DNA of 5,848 nucleotides, taken from positions 1 through 5,848 of the forward strand of contig JBDTOI010000234.1 of the NCBI GenBank assembly GCA_039933315.1, in the 5' to 3' direction. Below, piece by piece: positions 1 through 5,789 of this stretch. The position numbers and the translations under genes are program-made. Numbering within the stretch: position 1 is the first letter of the stretch; every line of letters starts with the position of its first letter. The DNA is from DASXRU01 sp039933315 (GTDB taxonomy: Bacteria; Acidobacteriota; Blastocatellia; Pyrinomonadales; Pyrinomonadaceae). The notes under the pieces were generated by a model that did no database searches, was not told the DNA's origin, and saw only the letters and a list, made by a program, of their open reading frames with translations.

Positions 1-1828
1 GCAACGATTTCGGCGCCCGTCCCGCCGTGGAAAGCAGAATCGATGTGCGCAACTGGCGGTAAGCTTCCGCCAGCGGCGATCGGCCATCGATGTTCATTAA
101 CAGCTCAGGATTGACACTCCCGTTGCCGTTGCCGTTTCGTTTTTGCAATGCCCTTCCAGTTGAGAGCAGGCGGCGCTTCGCTGTGCCGCCTACCGCCGGA
201 ATTACTGCCAGCGCGGGCAGGTGCAACAAACGCTCGACCTCATCAGTCGAGTGCACCGTGTCATCGAGATACTCCAGAAACAGTGCCAACCCGACGCCCA
301 TTGCCAGCGACAGGACAAAGGCCAGCATCACCCCACGCATTCGCGCCGGGCCAACCGGATAATCAGGCGCTATAGCATGGTCTACCACCGAGATGTTGTT
401 TGGCCTCCCGGCCAGGACTACATCGTTCTCTTTCGAACGTTGCAAAAGGCTATCGAGCAGTCCCTTGTTGGTTTCAATCTCCTGCTGAATGATGCGGTAG
501 TTGATGGCCGCTTCGTTTTGCGTCAGCGTCTCGGCGCGCTGCTGGTTGTAGGACTTGCGCAAGGCTTCTTCGCGCGCCGCGGATGCGCGGAAGCGTGTCT
601 CCAGGTTGGTCAAAAGAGTGTTCGTGGTTCGGGTGCGCGTGTCGGTCAAGTGCTTGTTCAGCTCGGCGATTTGCTGATCGATCTCTTTCACTTCGGGCGC
701 CAGCTCAGTTGCATCCACCAGTAAGAGCGCGCGTTTTTGTCTCAACTCGGCCAGCTTGGATTCGGTTTCCTCAATTCCCTTGGCATCGTTTTCCGCCAGC
801 GCCCCGGCGGCGCCCGGCATTTTGGCCTTGGTGTATTCAGCTTCGGCCTTGATGCGTTCGACCTCTGCTTCCAGGAGTTGCTTATTCAGGCCGTTCAGTC
901 GCTCGACCACCGTGTTCTGATTGGCGTCGAGGGAAAGAATCTGATTGTTCTTGGCGTAGGCGACCAGACGTTCTTCATCGGTGCGAATCGTCGATTGCAG
1001 CTCGGCAATGCGCTTATTCAGAAACTCGCTGGTGGTCGTGTTAGTTTCGCCCTTCTTCTCGAGGTTCGCGCGGACAAAGATGTCGGCCACTGCATTCACA
1101 ACGCGCGCGGCCACTTGCGGATCACCGTGCGTGTAGGTGAGGTCGATCAGGCGCGTCTCTTTGTAATAGCCGGCGCGATTTTCACGAACGGGATCCACTT
1201 TCAGCCCGCCCTGGATTGCGCCCACGAATGGTGACAGGCGTTTTGCCTCGGCCAGGTCCTCGGTGGTAGATGCCGGGGCCATGGTGCTGGTTAGAGGCAA
1301 CTCCAACGGTTTATTTTTTTGCTCGACACTTTGTTTGCTACCGAAACCCAGCATCGATACTACGCTTTGCCAGGTGGATCGCTGGCGAGTCGATTGCCCC
1401 CGCAGAGCGACCGGGTTGTGTTCGAGGTCGAGAGTCTTGGCCACGCGCCGTAAAAGACCGGGGCTGGTCAGGATTTGCAACTGCGTGTTGAAGTAGGCTG
1501 GATCGTTTGCCGGGCTGTAGATGTAAGGAGTGTTCTTGCCGGTCGCGTAGGCGGGGTTGTTCTCCTGATCGACCTGCACGCGGGCCTCGGCCTGATAGAT
1601 GTCAGGCTTGCGCGCCATGTAGATCATCGCCAGCGAGGTGATGAGCGCGGTCACGCCGATCACGAGCCAGAGTCGCTTGCGGACGGCGCGCCAGTAATCG
1701 AGCAGGTGGACGTCATGCTCTTCGCTGGCGGCGTAGCCGTAGGAAGCGGGACGCGAAAGGTTGTCGCCGGGCCGGTCCAGGTCATTGGGCCCGGGGACCC
1801 TTTTGGCGAGATCTTGAATTTCGTTCAT
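1..1828 (-). CDS. GumC/Wzc-type polysaccharide chain-length regulator and BY-kinase (3' end beyond window)
   Basis: Inner-membrane co-polymerase that controls exopolysaccharide chain length and export, with a cytoplasmic tyrosine autokinase domain expected at its C terminus. I translated the minus strand from the ATG at 1828-1826 and found 609 uninterrupted codons to the window edge. Residues 40-130 fit a Wzz domain with a first membrane helix at about 53-71. Residues 265-465 are rich in Glu, Lys, Ala and Leu and should form the periplasmic coiled coil. The GNVR-type segment precedes the second helix (about 498-517) and contains the Pro-rich VVDHAIAPDYPVGP at 481-494. After a basic NGNGNG linker (566-570), PLAEAYRQLRTSI (585-597) holds E588-R591-R594, the EX2RX2R motif of bacterial tyrosine kinases. 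Walker A, Walker B and the tyrosine tail lie outside the window, so kinase activity is inferred. GGTGA four bases before the ATG is a weak ribosome binding site. Confidence 0.93.
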   Translation of the reverse strand, partial: MNEIQDLAKRVPGPNDLDRPGDNLSRPASYGYAASEEHDVHLLDYWRAVRKRLWLVIGVTALITSLAMIYMARKPDIYQAEARVQVDQENNPAYATGKNTPYIYSPANDPAYFNTQLQILTSPGLLRRVAKTLDLEHNPVALRGQSTRQRSTWQSVVSMLGFGSKQSVEQKNKPLELPLTSTMAPASTTEDLAEAKRLSPFVGAIQGGLKVDPVRENRAGYYKETRLIDLTYTHGDPQVAARVVNAVADIFVRANLEKKGETNTTTSEFLNKRIAELQSTIRTDEERLVAYAKNNQILSLDANQNTVVERLNGLNKQLLEAEVERIKAEAEYTKAKMPGAAGALAENDAKGIEETESKLAELRQKRALLLVDATELAPEVKEIDQQIAELNKHLTDTRTRTTNTLLTNLETRFRASAAREEALRKSYNQQRAETLTQNEAAINYRIIQQEIETNKGLLDSLLQRSKENDVVLAGRPNNISVVDHAIAPDYPVGPARMRGVMLAFVLSLAMGVGLALFLEYLDDTVHSTDEVERLLHLPALAVIPAVGGTAKRRLLSTGRALQKRNGNGNGSVNPELLMNIDGRSPLAEAYRQLRTSILLSTAGRAPKSL

Positions 1829-1841
1829 GTTGTCACCGTTC

Positions 1842-1893
1842 GATTGCGGATTTCGGATTGATGATTGTGGATTTCGGATTTAGGGTTGCGGAA
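1842..1893. repeat. 7-bp-period tandem repeat (GATTGCG/GATTTCG type)
   Basis: Seven consecutive heptads run from 1842 to 1890 in exact 7-bp register, each a variant of GATTGCG or GATTTCG. The array sits 14 bases upstream of the Wzc-like start codon, where a promoter or leader would be expected. Shorter arrays of the same unit occur at 2737, 3286 and 4749. The rest of the 1829-1959 gap shows no clear promoter or gene. The function is unknown. Confidence 0.85.
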
Positions 1894-1959
1894 TCACAAA
1901 TAAAGAGATGGCCGGACTGGCGCTAACGGTCGGCTCGGTGTTAGGAGCGTTCGACTGTG

Positions 1960-2409
1960 TCATCGATTTCTAAACCGCGTGCAATAATCCTGGACACGTT
2001 TGGCCACTGCAAGGAGTTGCGGCGCAAACTCTACGCAGGCCGCGAAAGTTTCCGGCAATTTCTCTCCCACGTAATCGTGCGCGGTATTCCGTAGATTCTT
2101 CATCTCTCTAAGTCGCTCTGATGAATCTACCAGGGCCCGCGCCTCGGCCCGGTTAAGAACGTCCAGCAATGAACCTGAGGGTTCGAGCTCTACCAGGTCA
2201 AGGGCACGTAGAACTTTGTTGGCCAGCAGATCGATTGTGCGAGCAAACCGGCTGGTAAAGGCCTCGACCGCTTCCGCATGTTCGGCACTGTGGACCTGGC
2301 CGGCATCAATCAAGCGACAGCGGTTGTAGGATTCTTCCAGCCATGCCGACATCCTGGTCAGGTCCGCAAGGTTGCTTATCAGAATCGGCAAAGGATCGTC
2401 CGCCTTCAC
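1960..2409 (-). CDS. hepT: HEPN-domain protein, probable toxin of a type VII (MNT/HEPN) toxin-antitoxin pair
   Basis: This 149-residue, mostly helical protein is the partner of the nucleotidyltransferase encoded just upstream. Its start is the GTG at 2409-2407, which shares GTGA with the upstream stop codon, so translation is probably coupled. Residues 100-119 (LREMKNLRNTAHDYVGEKLP) carry the HEPN signature with R107, H111 and Y113. HEPN toxins of this class are ribonucleases with an RX4-6H motif followed by X-Tyr; in characterised systems the MNT partner adds AMP to that Tyr. Here only three residues separate R107 from H111, one fewer than usual, so the active site may be altered. Length fits the HepT family. 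Family and gene pairing are well supported; RNase activity and toxicity are inferred. It could also be a non-toxic nucleotidyltransferase-associated subunit of the HI0074 kind. Confidence 0.82.
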   Translation of the reverse strand: MKADDPLPILISNLADLTRMSAWLEESYNRCRLIDAGQVHSAEHAEAVEAFTSRFARTIDLLANKVLRALDLVELEPSGSLLDVLNRAEARALVDSSERLREMKNLRNTAHDYVGEKLPETFAACVEFAPQLLAVAKRVQDYCTRFRNR

Positions 2410-2690
2410 AAGTAAACTCCTGTTCCCGCCACGAATTTGGCAAAGGGACTGCTCTCAACATCGCTTACGATCGTCAAATCGATTTTTTGCAGGCCGAGAA
2501 TATCTTCCAGTTTGCTTTGCAGCCGCAGTTGCGCTCGCAGATTGATCCGCCGGGATACAATCAACAAGTCGATGTCACCGCCCCGGCGCGCATCATCGGC
2601 GCGCGAACCAAAGAGCAACACCTGCGCTTCGGAATCGAATCGTTGCACGCATTGGCGTATTGCCGCCGCTTGATCAGCGCTCAATCGCAT
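2406..2690 (-). CDS. mntA: MNT-family minimal nucleotidyltransferase, probable antitoxin
   Basis: This 94-residue protein belongs to the DNA polymerase beta-like minimal nucleotidyltransferases. The motif LLFGSRADDARRGGDIDLLI (25-44) has the hallmark GS (28-29), nine residues, then D39-X-D41, and D71 in KIDLTI is the expected third carboxylate. The metal-binding site therefore looks intact. In type VII toxin-antitoxin systems such proteins neutralise the HEPN toxin by adding AMP to it. The gene ends in TGA (2408-2406), overlapping the HEPN start by four bases, which fits a two-gene operon with the nucleotidyltransferase first. The ATG at 2690-2688 has no convincing ribosome binding site; the 47 bases upstream lead directly into a 7-bp-period repeat. 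The pair has the same orientation as the export genes and could share their transcript. Confidence 0.87.
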   Translation of the reverse strand: MRLSADQAAAIRQCVQRFDSEAQVLLFGSRADDARRGGDIDLLIVSRRINLRAQLRLQSKLEDILGLQKIDLTIVSDVESSPFAKFVAGTGVYL

Positions 2691-2736
2691 GGGTCTGGGT
2701 CGAACTTTGAATGGCGAACATTAAGAGCACCATTTC

Positions 2737-2776
2737 AATTGCGGATTGCGGATTGCGGATTTCGGATTGCGAATTC
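2737..2776. repeat. 7-bp-period tandem repeat, left edge of the palindrome block
   Basis: Five heptads (AATTGCG, GATTGCG, GATTGCG, GATTTCG, GATTGCG) run from 2737 to 2771 and end in GAATTC at 2771-2776. The same unit appears in the opposite orientation at 3286-3311, also ending in GAATTC, so the two arrays bracket the palindromic block between them. Confidence 0.85.
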
Positions 2777-2837
2777 CAAGAAATAATTGTTCTTACGAAT
2801 CCGGACTCGATTTACATCAAGAAGGGCGTGTTTCTGA

Positions 2838-2896
2838 TACCGCGAAGCGGTTATGTCGCAGAGCCCAGGGTTGCCGCGCTGCGCGGCTACCCTGGG
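2838..2896 (+). repeat. Left arm of 59-bp inverted repeat (A+B palindromes)
   Basis: This arm contains the small ACCGC-GAA-GCGGT hairpin (2839-2851) and a 33-nt CCCAGGG/CCCTGGG hairpin (2864-2896). Its reverse complement matches 3217-3275 with three mismatches by eye. The mismatches at the hairpin loop fit a stem under selection or a recent copy. Confidence 0.88.
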
Positions 2897-2917
2897 AACG
2901 ACAAGACAAAAGATTCC

Positions 2918-2973
2918 AACCCCAACGGGGTTGTGTCCTCCAGCCCAGGGTTGCCGCCCTCGGCTACCCTGGG
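2918..2973 (+). repeat. C+B composite repeat, near-identical to 5775-5829
   Basis: A type C palindrome (2918-2932), the linker GTGTCCTCCAG and a type B hairpin (2944-2973) form a 56-base unit. The same unit occurs in the same orientation at 5775-5829, differing by one base of length in the B loop. The fixed linker shows that C and B travel together as one composite element. Confidence 0.88.
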
Positions 2974-3216
2974 TCAACGTTTCAAATGATCAATTTCAAC
3001 CCCAACCGGGGTTGTGTCGCGTTTCATACCAAACGAACCGTGAGCCAAGATGGACACAACCCCGTTGGGGTTGGAAATCTTTGCGTTCCTCGTTTCTCTT
3101 TCATTGTTTTCGCCGTGAGCGTTTTAGAAATTCGGGAACTAACTTGTGTCTGCCTGCTGGAATCTTGCAAAGCTGGCACAACCCCGTTGGGGTTGGAGCA
3201 TTTAGTCTGTTCGGTC

Positions 3217-3275
3217 CCCAGGGTAGCCACGAAGCGCGGCAACCCTGGGCTCTGTGACATAACCGCTTCGCGGTA
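3217..3275 (-). repeat. Right arm of 59-bp inverted repeat (A+B palindromes)
   Basis: This is the reverse-complement partner of 2838-2896, with the B hairpin at 3217-3249 and the ACCGC-TTC-GCGGT hairpin at 3262-3274. It lies about 45 bases past the stop codon of the Wza-like gene, so in that gene's transcript the B hairpin could act as a 3'-end structure. There is no U-tract to mark it as a classical intrinsic terminator. Confidence 0.86.
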
Positions 3276-3285
3276 GGAAACATTC

Positions 3286-3311
3286 AAATCCGCAATCCGC
3301 AATCCGAATTC
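3286..3311. repeat. 7-bp-period tandem repeat, right edge of the palindrome block
   Basis: Three heptads (AAATCCG, CAATCCG, CAATCCG) are followed by AATTC. On the minus strand they read as the GGATTGC unit found at 2737, so the array is inverted relative to that one. It ends nine bases from the stop codon of the Wza-like gene. Confidence 0.82.
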
Positions 3312-3320
3312 TGAAATTCT

Positions 3321-4307
3321 CTACGGGATTACTCTGACCGGGAGCTGCGCGATTGAGGGGGCCACTGATCCCAAAAGGCTGCGCAGCAAACTCTTGCCGG
3401 TGGAAGTCGGCACTTCAATGATGTCGTTGGGCAGCAGGGCCAGATCGTCGGCGCGCTTTTTCGCGATGGCCCCCAGGTCAACATAGATCTCTGTCTTGGC
3501 GCCCGTACCGAGTTCCTGACGCAGTACCTTAATGCGGCTGGTTTTCGAATCCTGTAGCGGGCCTCCCGCCATGGCGATTGCTCGCGAGACGGTCATCGGT
3601 TCCTTCAACGGCAAAGTCTTGGGCGTGTAAACGTTGCCGATAACATAAACCTGGTCCGCTTCCGGAATCGTGATGATGTCACCCGCGCGCACGTAAGGGT
3701 TCGCTCGCTCCACCCCGCTCATCGTGTCACTCAATCTCAAAGTTACCAGCGCGTCTGAGATGTCCTCCGGGGCCGTCGATTCATTTTCGCAAAGCGCCAG
3801 TTTTGGACCACGAACGATATTGATGGTCTGGCCGGCTTTGTCCGACGGGCCTCGCGCGTATGTCAACAGATCCAGCAGGCGATAACGCTGCTTCATCTCA
3901 AAGCGCGCCGGCTCGATCACAGCTCCGATAATCGCCACTTGCCTGGAGTGGTATTCCTTTATGAAAACATCGACCTGAGGATTGCGATAGAACTTCAGAT
4001 AGCCCTGAGCAATGGCTTTTCCCAGTTCGCCTTCCGTGCGGCAGGCAGCCTGGAGCTCGTTTTCAATGAGCGGCATGCGGATCATGCCGTTGCCTTCGAC
4101 GCGCACGGCTTCGCGCGACAGATGCGGTCGATTGAGTATGCGTATGTCCAGTATGTCGCCGGGACCGATGCGGTAACGGTCATCCGGTTTGGTGGTTACG
4201 CCCTGATTGGCCAGCGCCGGTGTTGCCGGCGCCGGTTGTTGAGCGCTCGCCAGCTGGCAAGTCGCAATTATTAATGCAGCCATCAAAGTGAATTGTTTGA
4301 ACTTCAT
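3321..4307 (-). CDS. Wza/GumB-like outer-membrane polysaccharide export protein (Poly_export and SLBB domains)
   Basis: This 328-residue exported protein should form the periplasmic and outer-membrane channel for the polymer, partnering the Wzc-like kinase. Residues 1-22 are a signal peptide: a short basic start, a hydrophobic core, then ASA before QQ. Residues 43-118 form the Poly_export domain, opening with YRIGPGDILDIRI (45-57). A first SLBB domain follows from about 122 to 215, and a second from about 218 to 300, starting at VYVIGNVYTP and ending LLPNDIIEVP. Wza itself is a lipoprotein. Here C17 lies in IATC, with Thr where Gly, Ala or Ser is usual, so lipidation is doubtful and ordinary cleavage after A22 is more likely. 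The ATG (4307-4305) lies six bases past the stop of the upstream small gene, implying coupled translation; its own ribosome binding site is weak. Confidence 0.93.
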   Translation of the reverse strand: MKFKQFTLMAALIIATCQLASAQQPAPATPALANQGVTTKPDDRYRIGPGDILDIRILNRPHLSREAVRVEGNGMIRMPLIENELQAACRTEGELGKAIAQGYLKFYRNPQVDVFIKEYHSRQVAIIGAVIEPARFEMKQRYRLLDLLTYARGPSDKAGQTINIVRGPKLALCENESTAPEDISDALVTLRLSDTMSGVERANPYVRAGDIITIPEADQVYVIGNVYTPKTLPLKEPMTVSRAIAMAGGPLQDSKTSRIKVLRQELGTGAKTEIYVDLGAIAKKRADDLALLPNDIIEVPTSTGKSLLRSLLGSVAPSIAQLPVRVIP

Positions 4308-4313
4308 AACTTT

Positions 4314-4610
4314 TTACTTTCCCGATATACCAAGGCGGCGCGAAAGCAGGGCTTCACGCATATGATTTGGATGGGCCAGGTTTAGCACCGTATTGCTCAC
4401 CAGCACCATCAACTCTTCGTGCTCACGACTGAAGGAACCCGTTAGCGGCTTGTCGTCGGTCTTGACGACGATGCCTTCCCTCACCCACTGCCAGAACTGG
4501 GCCTGTGTGGTCCAGAACTCTTTCCGATCGCGACAGATCACCAGCGCGGTCTTCTTCTTCTTTTTCTTGTCTTTTTTCGTACTCACCGGGTGCTCACGAT
4601 TGCAAAACAC
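4314..4610 (-). CDS. Small lysine-rich protein of unknown function in the export operon
   Basis: I do not recognise this 98-residue protein. It begins with a strongly basic tail (TKKDKKKKKK at 11-20), followed by a compact segment with ALVICRDRKEF (22-32), a Trp-rich stretch (W33, W40, W42) and a helical, His-containing end (64-98). No signal peptide or membrane helix is seen, so it is probably cytoplasmic. The GTG at 4610-4608 is preceded by TGAGG with seven bases of spacing, a good ribosome binding site and the reason for this start; an inner GTG at 4586-4584 would give a 90-residue form. It stops six bases before the Wza-like gene, so the two are almost certainly co-transcribed. A role in regulating or assembling the export machinery is a guess from position only. 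Confidence 0.68.
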   Translation of the reverse strand: MFCNREHPVSTKKDKKKKKKTALVICRDRKEFWTTQAQFWQWVREGIVVKTDDKPLTGSFSREHEELMVLVSNTVLNLAHPNHMREALLSRRLGISGK

Positions 4611-4748
4611 ACTTCCGCCTCAGACACGCTCTTCAGATTTGCGAAACCTTGAAGACATGCCGCGACCCCGAAGGGAAACCTCTAAGCGAGGCGGCTCCTG
4701 ATTTTCAACCCACAACCCGCGTTCGGCTCTTTGCGCTTTTGCCAGCGG

Positions 4749-4775
4749 AAATCCGAAATCCGAAATCCGAAATTC
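4749..4775. repeat. 7-bp-period tandem repeat (AAATCCG x3)
   Basis: Three exact AAATCCG heptads followed by AAATTC lie seven bases from the stop codon of the LuxR-type gene. On the minus strand they read CGGATTT, the same family as the arrays at 1842, 2737 and 3286. The rest of the 171-base gap (4611-4781) has no gene; the small CCC-TTCG-GGG hairpin in it is too short to call a terminator. Confidence 0.82.
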
Positions 4776-4781
4776 TGTAAT

Positions 4782-5477
4782 CTACCCGCCGTGCATTGCG
4801 CCCGCTTTCTCTTTCACCGCTTCGGTGCTGCCCTGCATAAGTAAGCGGGAAACCAGTTCGGTCCGGCGCTTGACGCCGAACTTGGAAAAGATATTTCGCA
4901 GGTGAAACTTCACCGTCTGCTCGCTGACACTCAATTTCGTACCAATCTGCGCATTCGTGAGACCGTCGGCGCAGCACAAGGCGACCTGGGCCTCGCGGCG
5001 GCTCAGATTGTTGACTTCGACAACGCGTTGGATTGCCCGGCCAAAGGGGATGCTGCCCTCGTTATCCCGAACCTCATGCGGGTAGGCGGGGAGGCCGGCA
5101 CTGCGGCGGCGGGCCATGATTTCTTCGGGACTAAAAATAAGATAGACGGTCGCCAGATGAGGGGTGCCGTTGTCGCCTGCGACTTTCTGACGTTCGATGC
5201 TGAGCTTGTTCAGCAGGCCCAGCAGGCCGCGGCGAATGGTGCTGTAACCGTTGATGCCGGTCAGCTTCATCAAACGCCGTGTACTAAACGACCCCACGCG
5301 CGTTCCGACCGCCAGCATTTCCGCGAGCATGGCCGAATACAGACGGTGCTCAACCACTGTGTGGCTGAGGGCGAGCAGGGCCATCGTTTGTTGGTGGGAC
5401 ACGCGTTCGGGATTCTCACCTAAAGAGTAGGTATCAGAAAGGGCGACTCCCGGAATCTGTTTATTAAGCGGAAGCAT
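4782..5477 (-). CDS. LuxR/GerE-family transcriptional regulator with an N-terminal helix-turn-helix-like segment
   Basis: This 231-residue protein is a DNA-binding transcription regulator. Residues 156-214 form a complete GerE/LuxR helix-turn-helix: LSRRE (158-162), then GLTNAQIGTKLSVSEQTVKF (172-191) and the recognition-helix continuation to FGVKRR (200-205). No receiver (CheY-like) domain, autoinducer-binding domain or NTPase domain is visible. Residues 62-96 (GSFSTRRLMKLTGINGYSTI and on) instead resemble a winged helix, so the protein may have two DNA-contact regions. It is the first gene of the minus-strand set and ends 171 bases before the small gene, suggesting local control of the export genes. 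The ATG at 5477-5475 lacks a clear ribosome binding site. GTG at codon 26 or ATG at codon 32 are other possible starts. The signal it senses cannot be told from the sequence. Confidence 0.88.
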   Translation of the reverse strand: MLPLNKQIPGVALSDTYSLGENPERVSHQQTMALLALSHTVVEHRLYSAMLAEMLAVGTRVGSFSTRRLMKLTGINGYSTIRRGLLGLLNKLSIERQKVAGDNGTPHLATVYLIFSPEEIMARRRSAGLPAYPHEVRDNEGSIPFGRAIQRVVEVNNLSRREAQVALCCADGLTNAQIGTKLSVSEQTVKFHLRNIFSKFGVKRRTELVSRLLMQGSTEAVKEKAGAMHGG

Positions 5478-5735
5478 TAGTTGGTTTAGAGCTGGAAATC
5501 GCGGAAGGCGGTGCGAGTTAAGTCACACCTTTCGGAATAAAGCCGCGAGTCAAAACATCGTAACCGACAAGCTAAACCTAAACGATTCAGAATTCTATTT
5601 GGTCGTAGAACGGCAAAGCAAACACACGGATTTGGACGCTCTGGGAGCTCGAGCAAAGAAGTTGCGTTTTCGAGCAGAGAGACTAGTTCTTTAACCCAAA
5701 CCTGTCAAGCAAATGGGCTTGTAAGCATATGGGTT
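5478..5735 (-). other. Gene-free leader and promoter region of the LuxR-type gene
   Basis: No coding frame of substance is seen on either strand. The stretch is more AT-rich than the genes and holds one promoter candidate (5680-5708), which would give a leader of about 195 bases. An imperfect inverted repeat, GCTCGA...TCGAGC, lies at 5647-5675, just downstream of the -10 candidate. Two similar 14-base units (AAGCAAATGGGCTT and AAGCATATGGGTTG) lie at 5707-5720 and 5723-5736, beside the -35 candidate. Confidence 0.55.
5680..5708 (-). promoter_or_regulatory. Candidate sigma-70-type promoter for the LuxR-type gene
   Basis: On the minus strand a perfect -35 box TTGACA (5708-5703) is followed after 17 bases by TAGTCT (5685-5680), a -10 box matching three of six consensus positions. 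The spacing is ideal and it points at the regulator gene. It is a sequence match only. Confidence 0.42.
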
Positions 5736-5789
5736 GTGAACCCCAACGGGGTTGTGAACCCCAACGGGGTTGTGAACCCCAACGGGGTT
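5736..5789 (+). repeat. Three exact 18-bp tandem copies of GTGAACCCCAACGGGGTT
   Basis: The copies occupy 5736-5753, 5754-5771 and 5772-5789 with no difference between them. Each contains one type C palindrome AACCCC-AAC-GGGGTT. Exact tandem copies suggest recent slippage or unequal recombination. They lie directly upstream of the promoter candidate of the regulator gene. Confidence 0.95.

Larger units (their letters stand above)
2737..3311. repeat. Nested mirror-symmetric block of REP-like palindromes (possible REPIN cluster or MITE-like element)
   Basis: This 575-bp gene-free stretch is built from three palindrome types arranged symmetrically. Type A is ACCGC-3 nt-GCGGT at 2839-2851 and 3262-3274. 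Type B is CCCAGGG...CCCTGGG at 2864-2896, 2944-2973 and 3217-3249. Type C is AACCCC-AAC-GGGGTT at 2918-2932 and 2998-3013 (one extra C), with its reverse complement at 3058-3072 and 3180-3194. The order is heptads, A, B, C, B, C, then inverted C, C, B, A, heptads. The A+B arms at 2838-2896 and 3217-3275 are inverted repeats of 59 bases with three mismatches. REP elements spread with the help of RAYT transposases; none is encoded in this window. The stem-loops could also end or stabilise the export transcript. Open frames here are repeat translations. Confidence 0.85.

Noticed and set aside
221..1861. Plus-strand open frames of 128-167 codons (221-724, 737-1234, 1475-1861)
   Set aside because: They are antisense to the Wzc-like gene, whose minus-strand frame gives clear Wzz, coiled-coil and EX2RX2R features throughout.
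2691..2738. Promoter for the MNT gene from TTGAAA at 2738-2733
   Set aside because: No acceptable -10 box lies at 16-18 bases; the match is no better than chance.
2343..2786. Plus-strand open frames across the toxin-antitoxin pair
   Set aside because: They are antisense to the MNT and HEPN genes and their ends translate the 7-bp repeat.
2711..3302. Several open frames on both strands within the palindrome block
   Set aside because: Their products are translations of palindromes (recurring NPVGVG, PNGV and AQGCR strings) in many frames, with no domain and no ribosome binding site.
4611..4781. Riboswitch or intrinsic terminator between the regulator and the small gene
   Set aside because: Only 3-4 bp stems (CCTC/GAGG, CCC-TTCG-GGG) are seen, with no U-tract and no recognised aptamer core.
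4902..5423. Plus-strand 173-codon open frame
   Set aside because: It is antisense to the LuxR-type gene and shows no family features.
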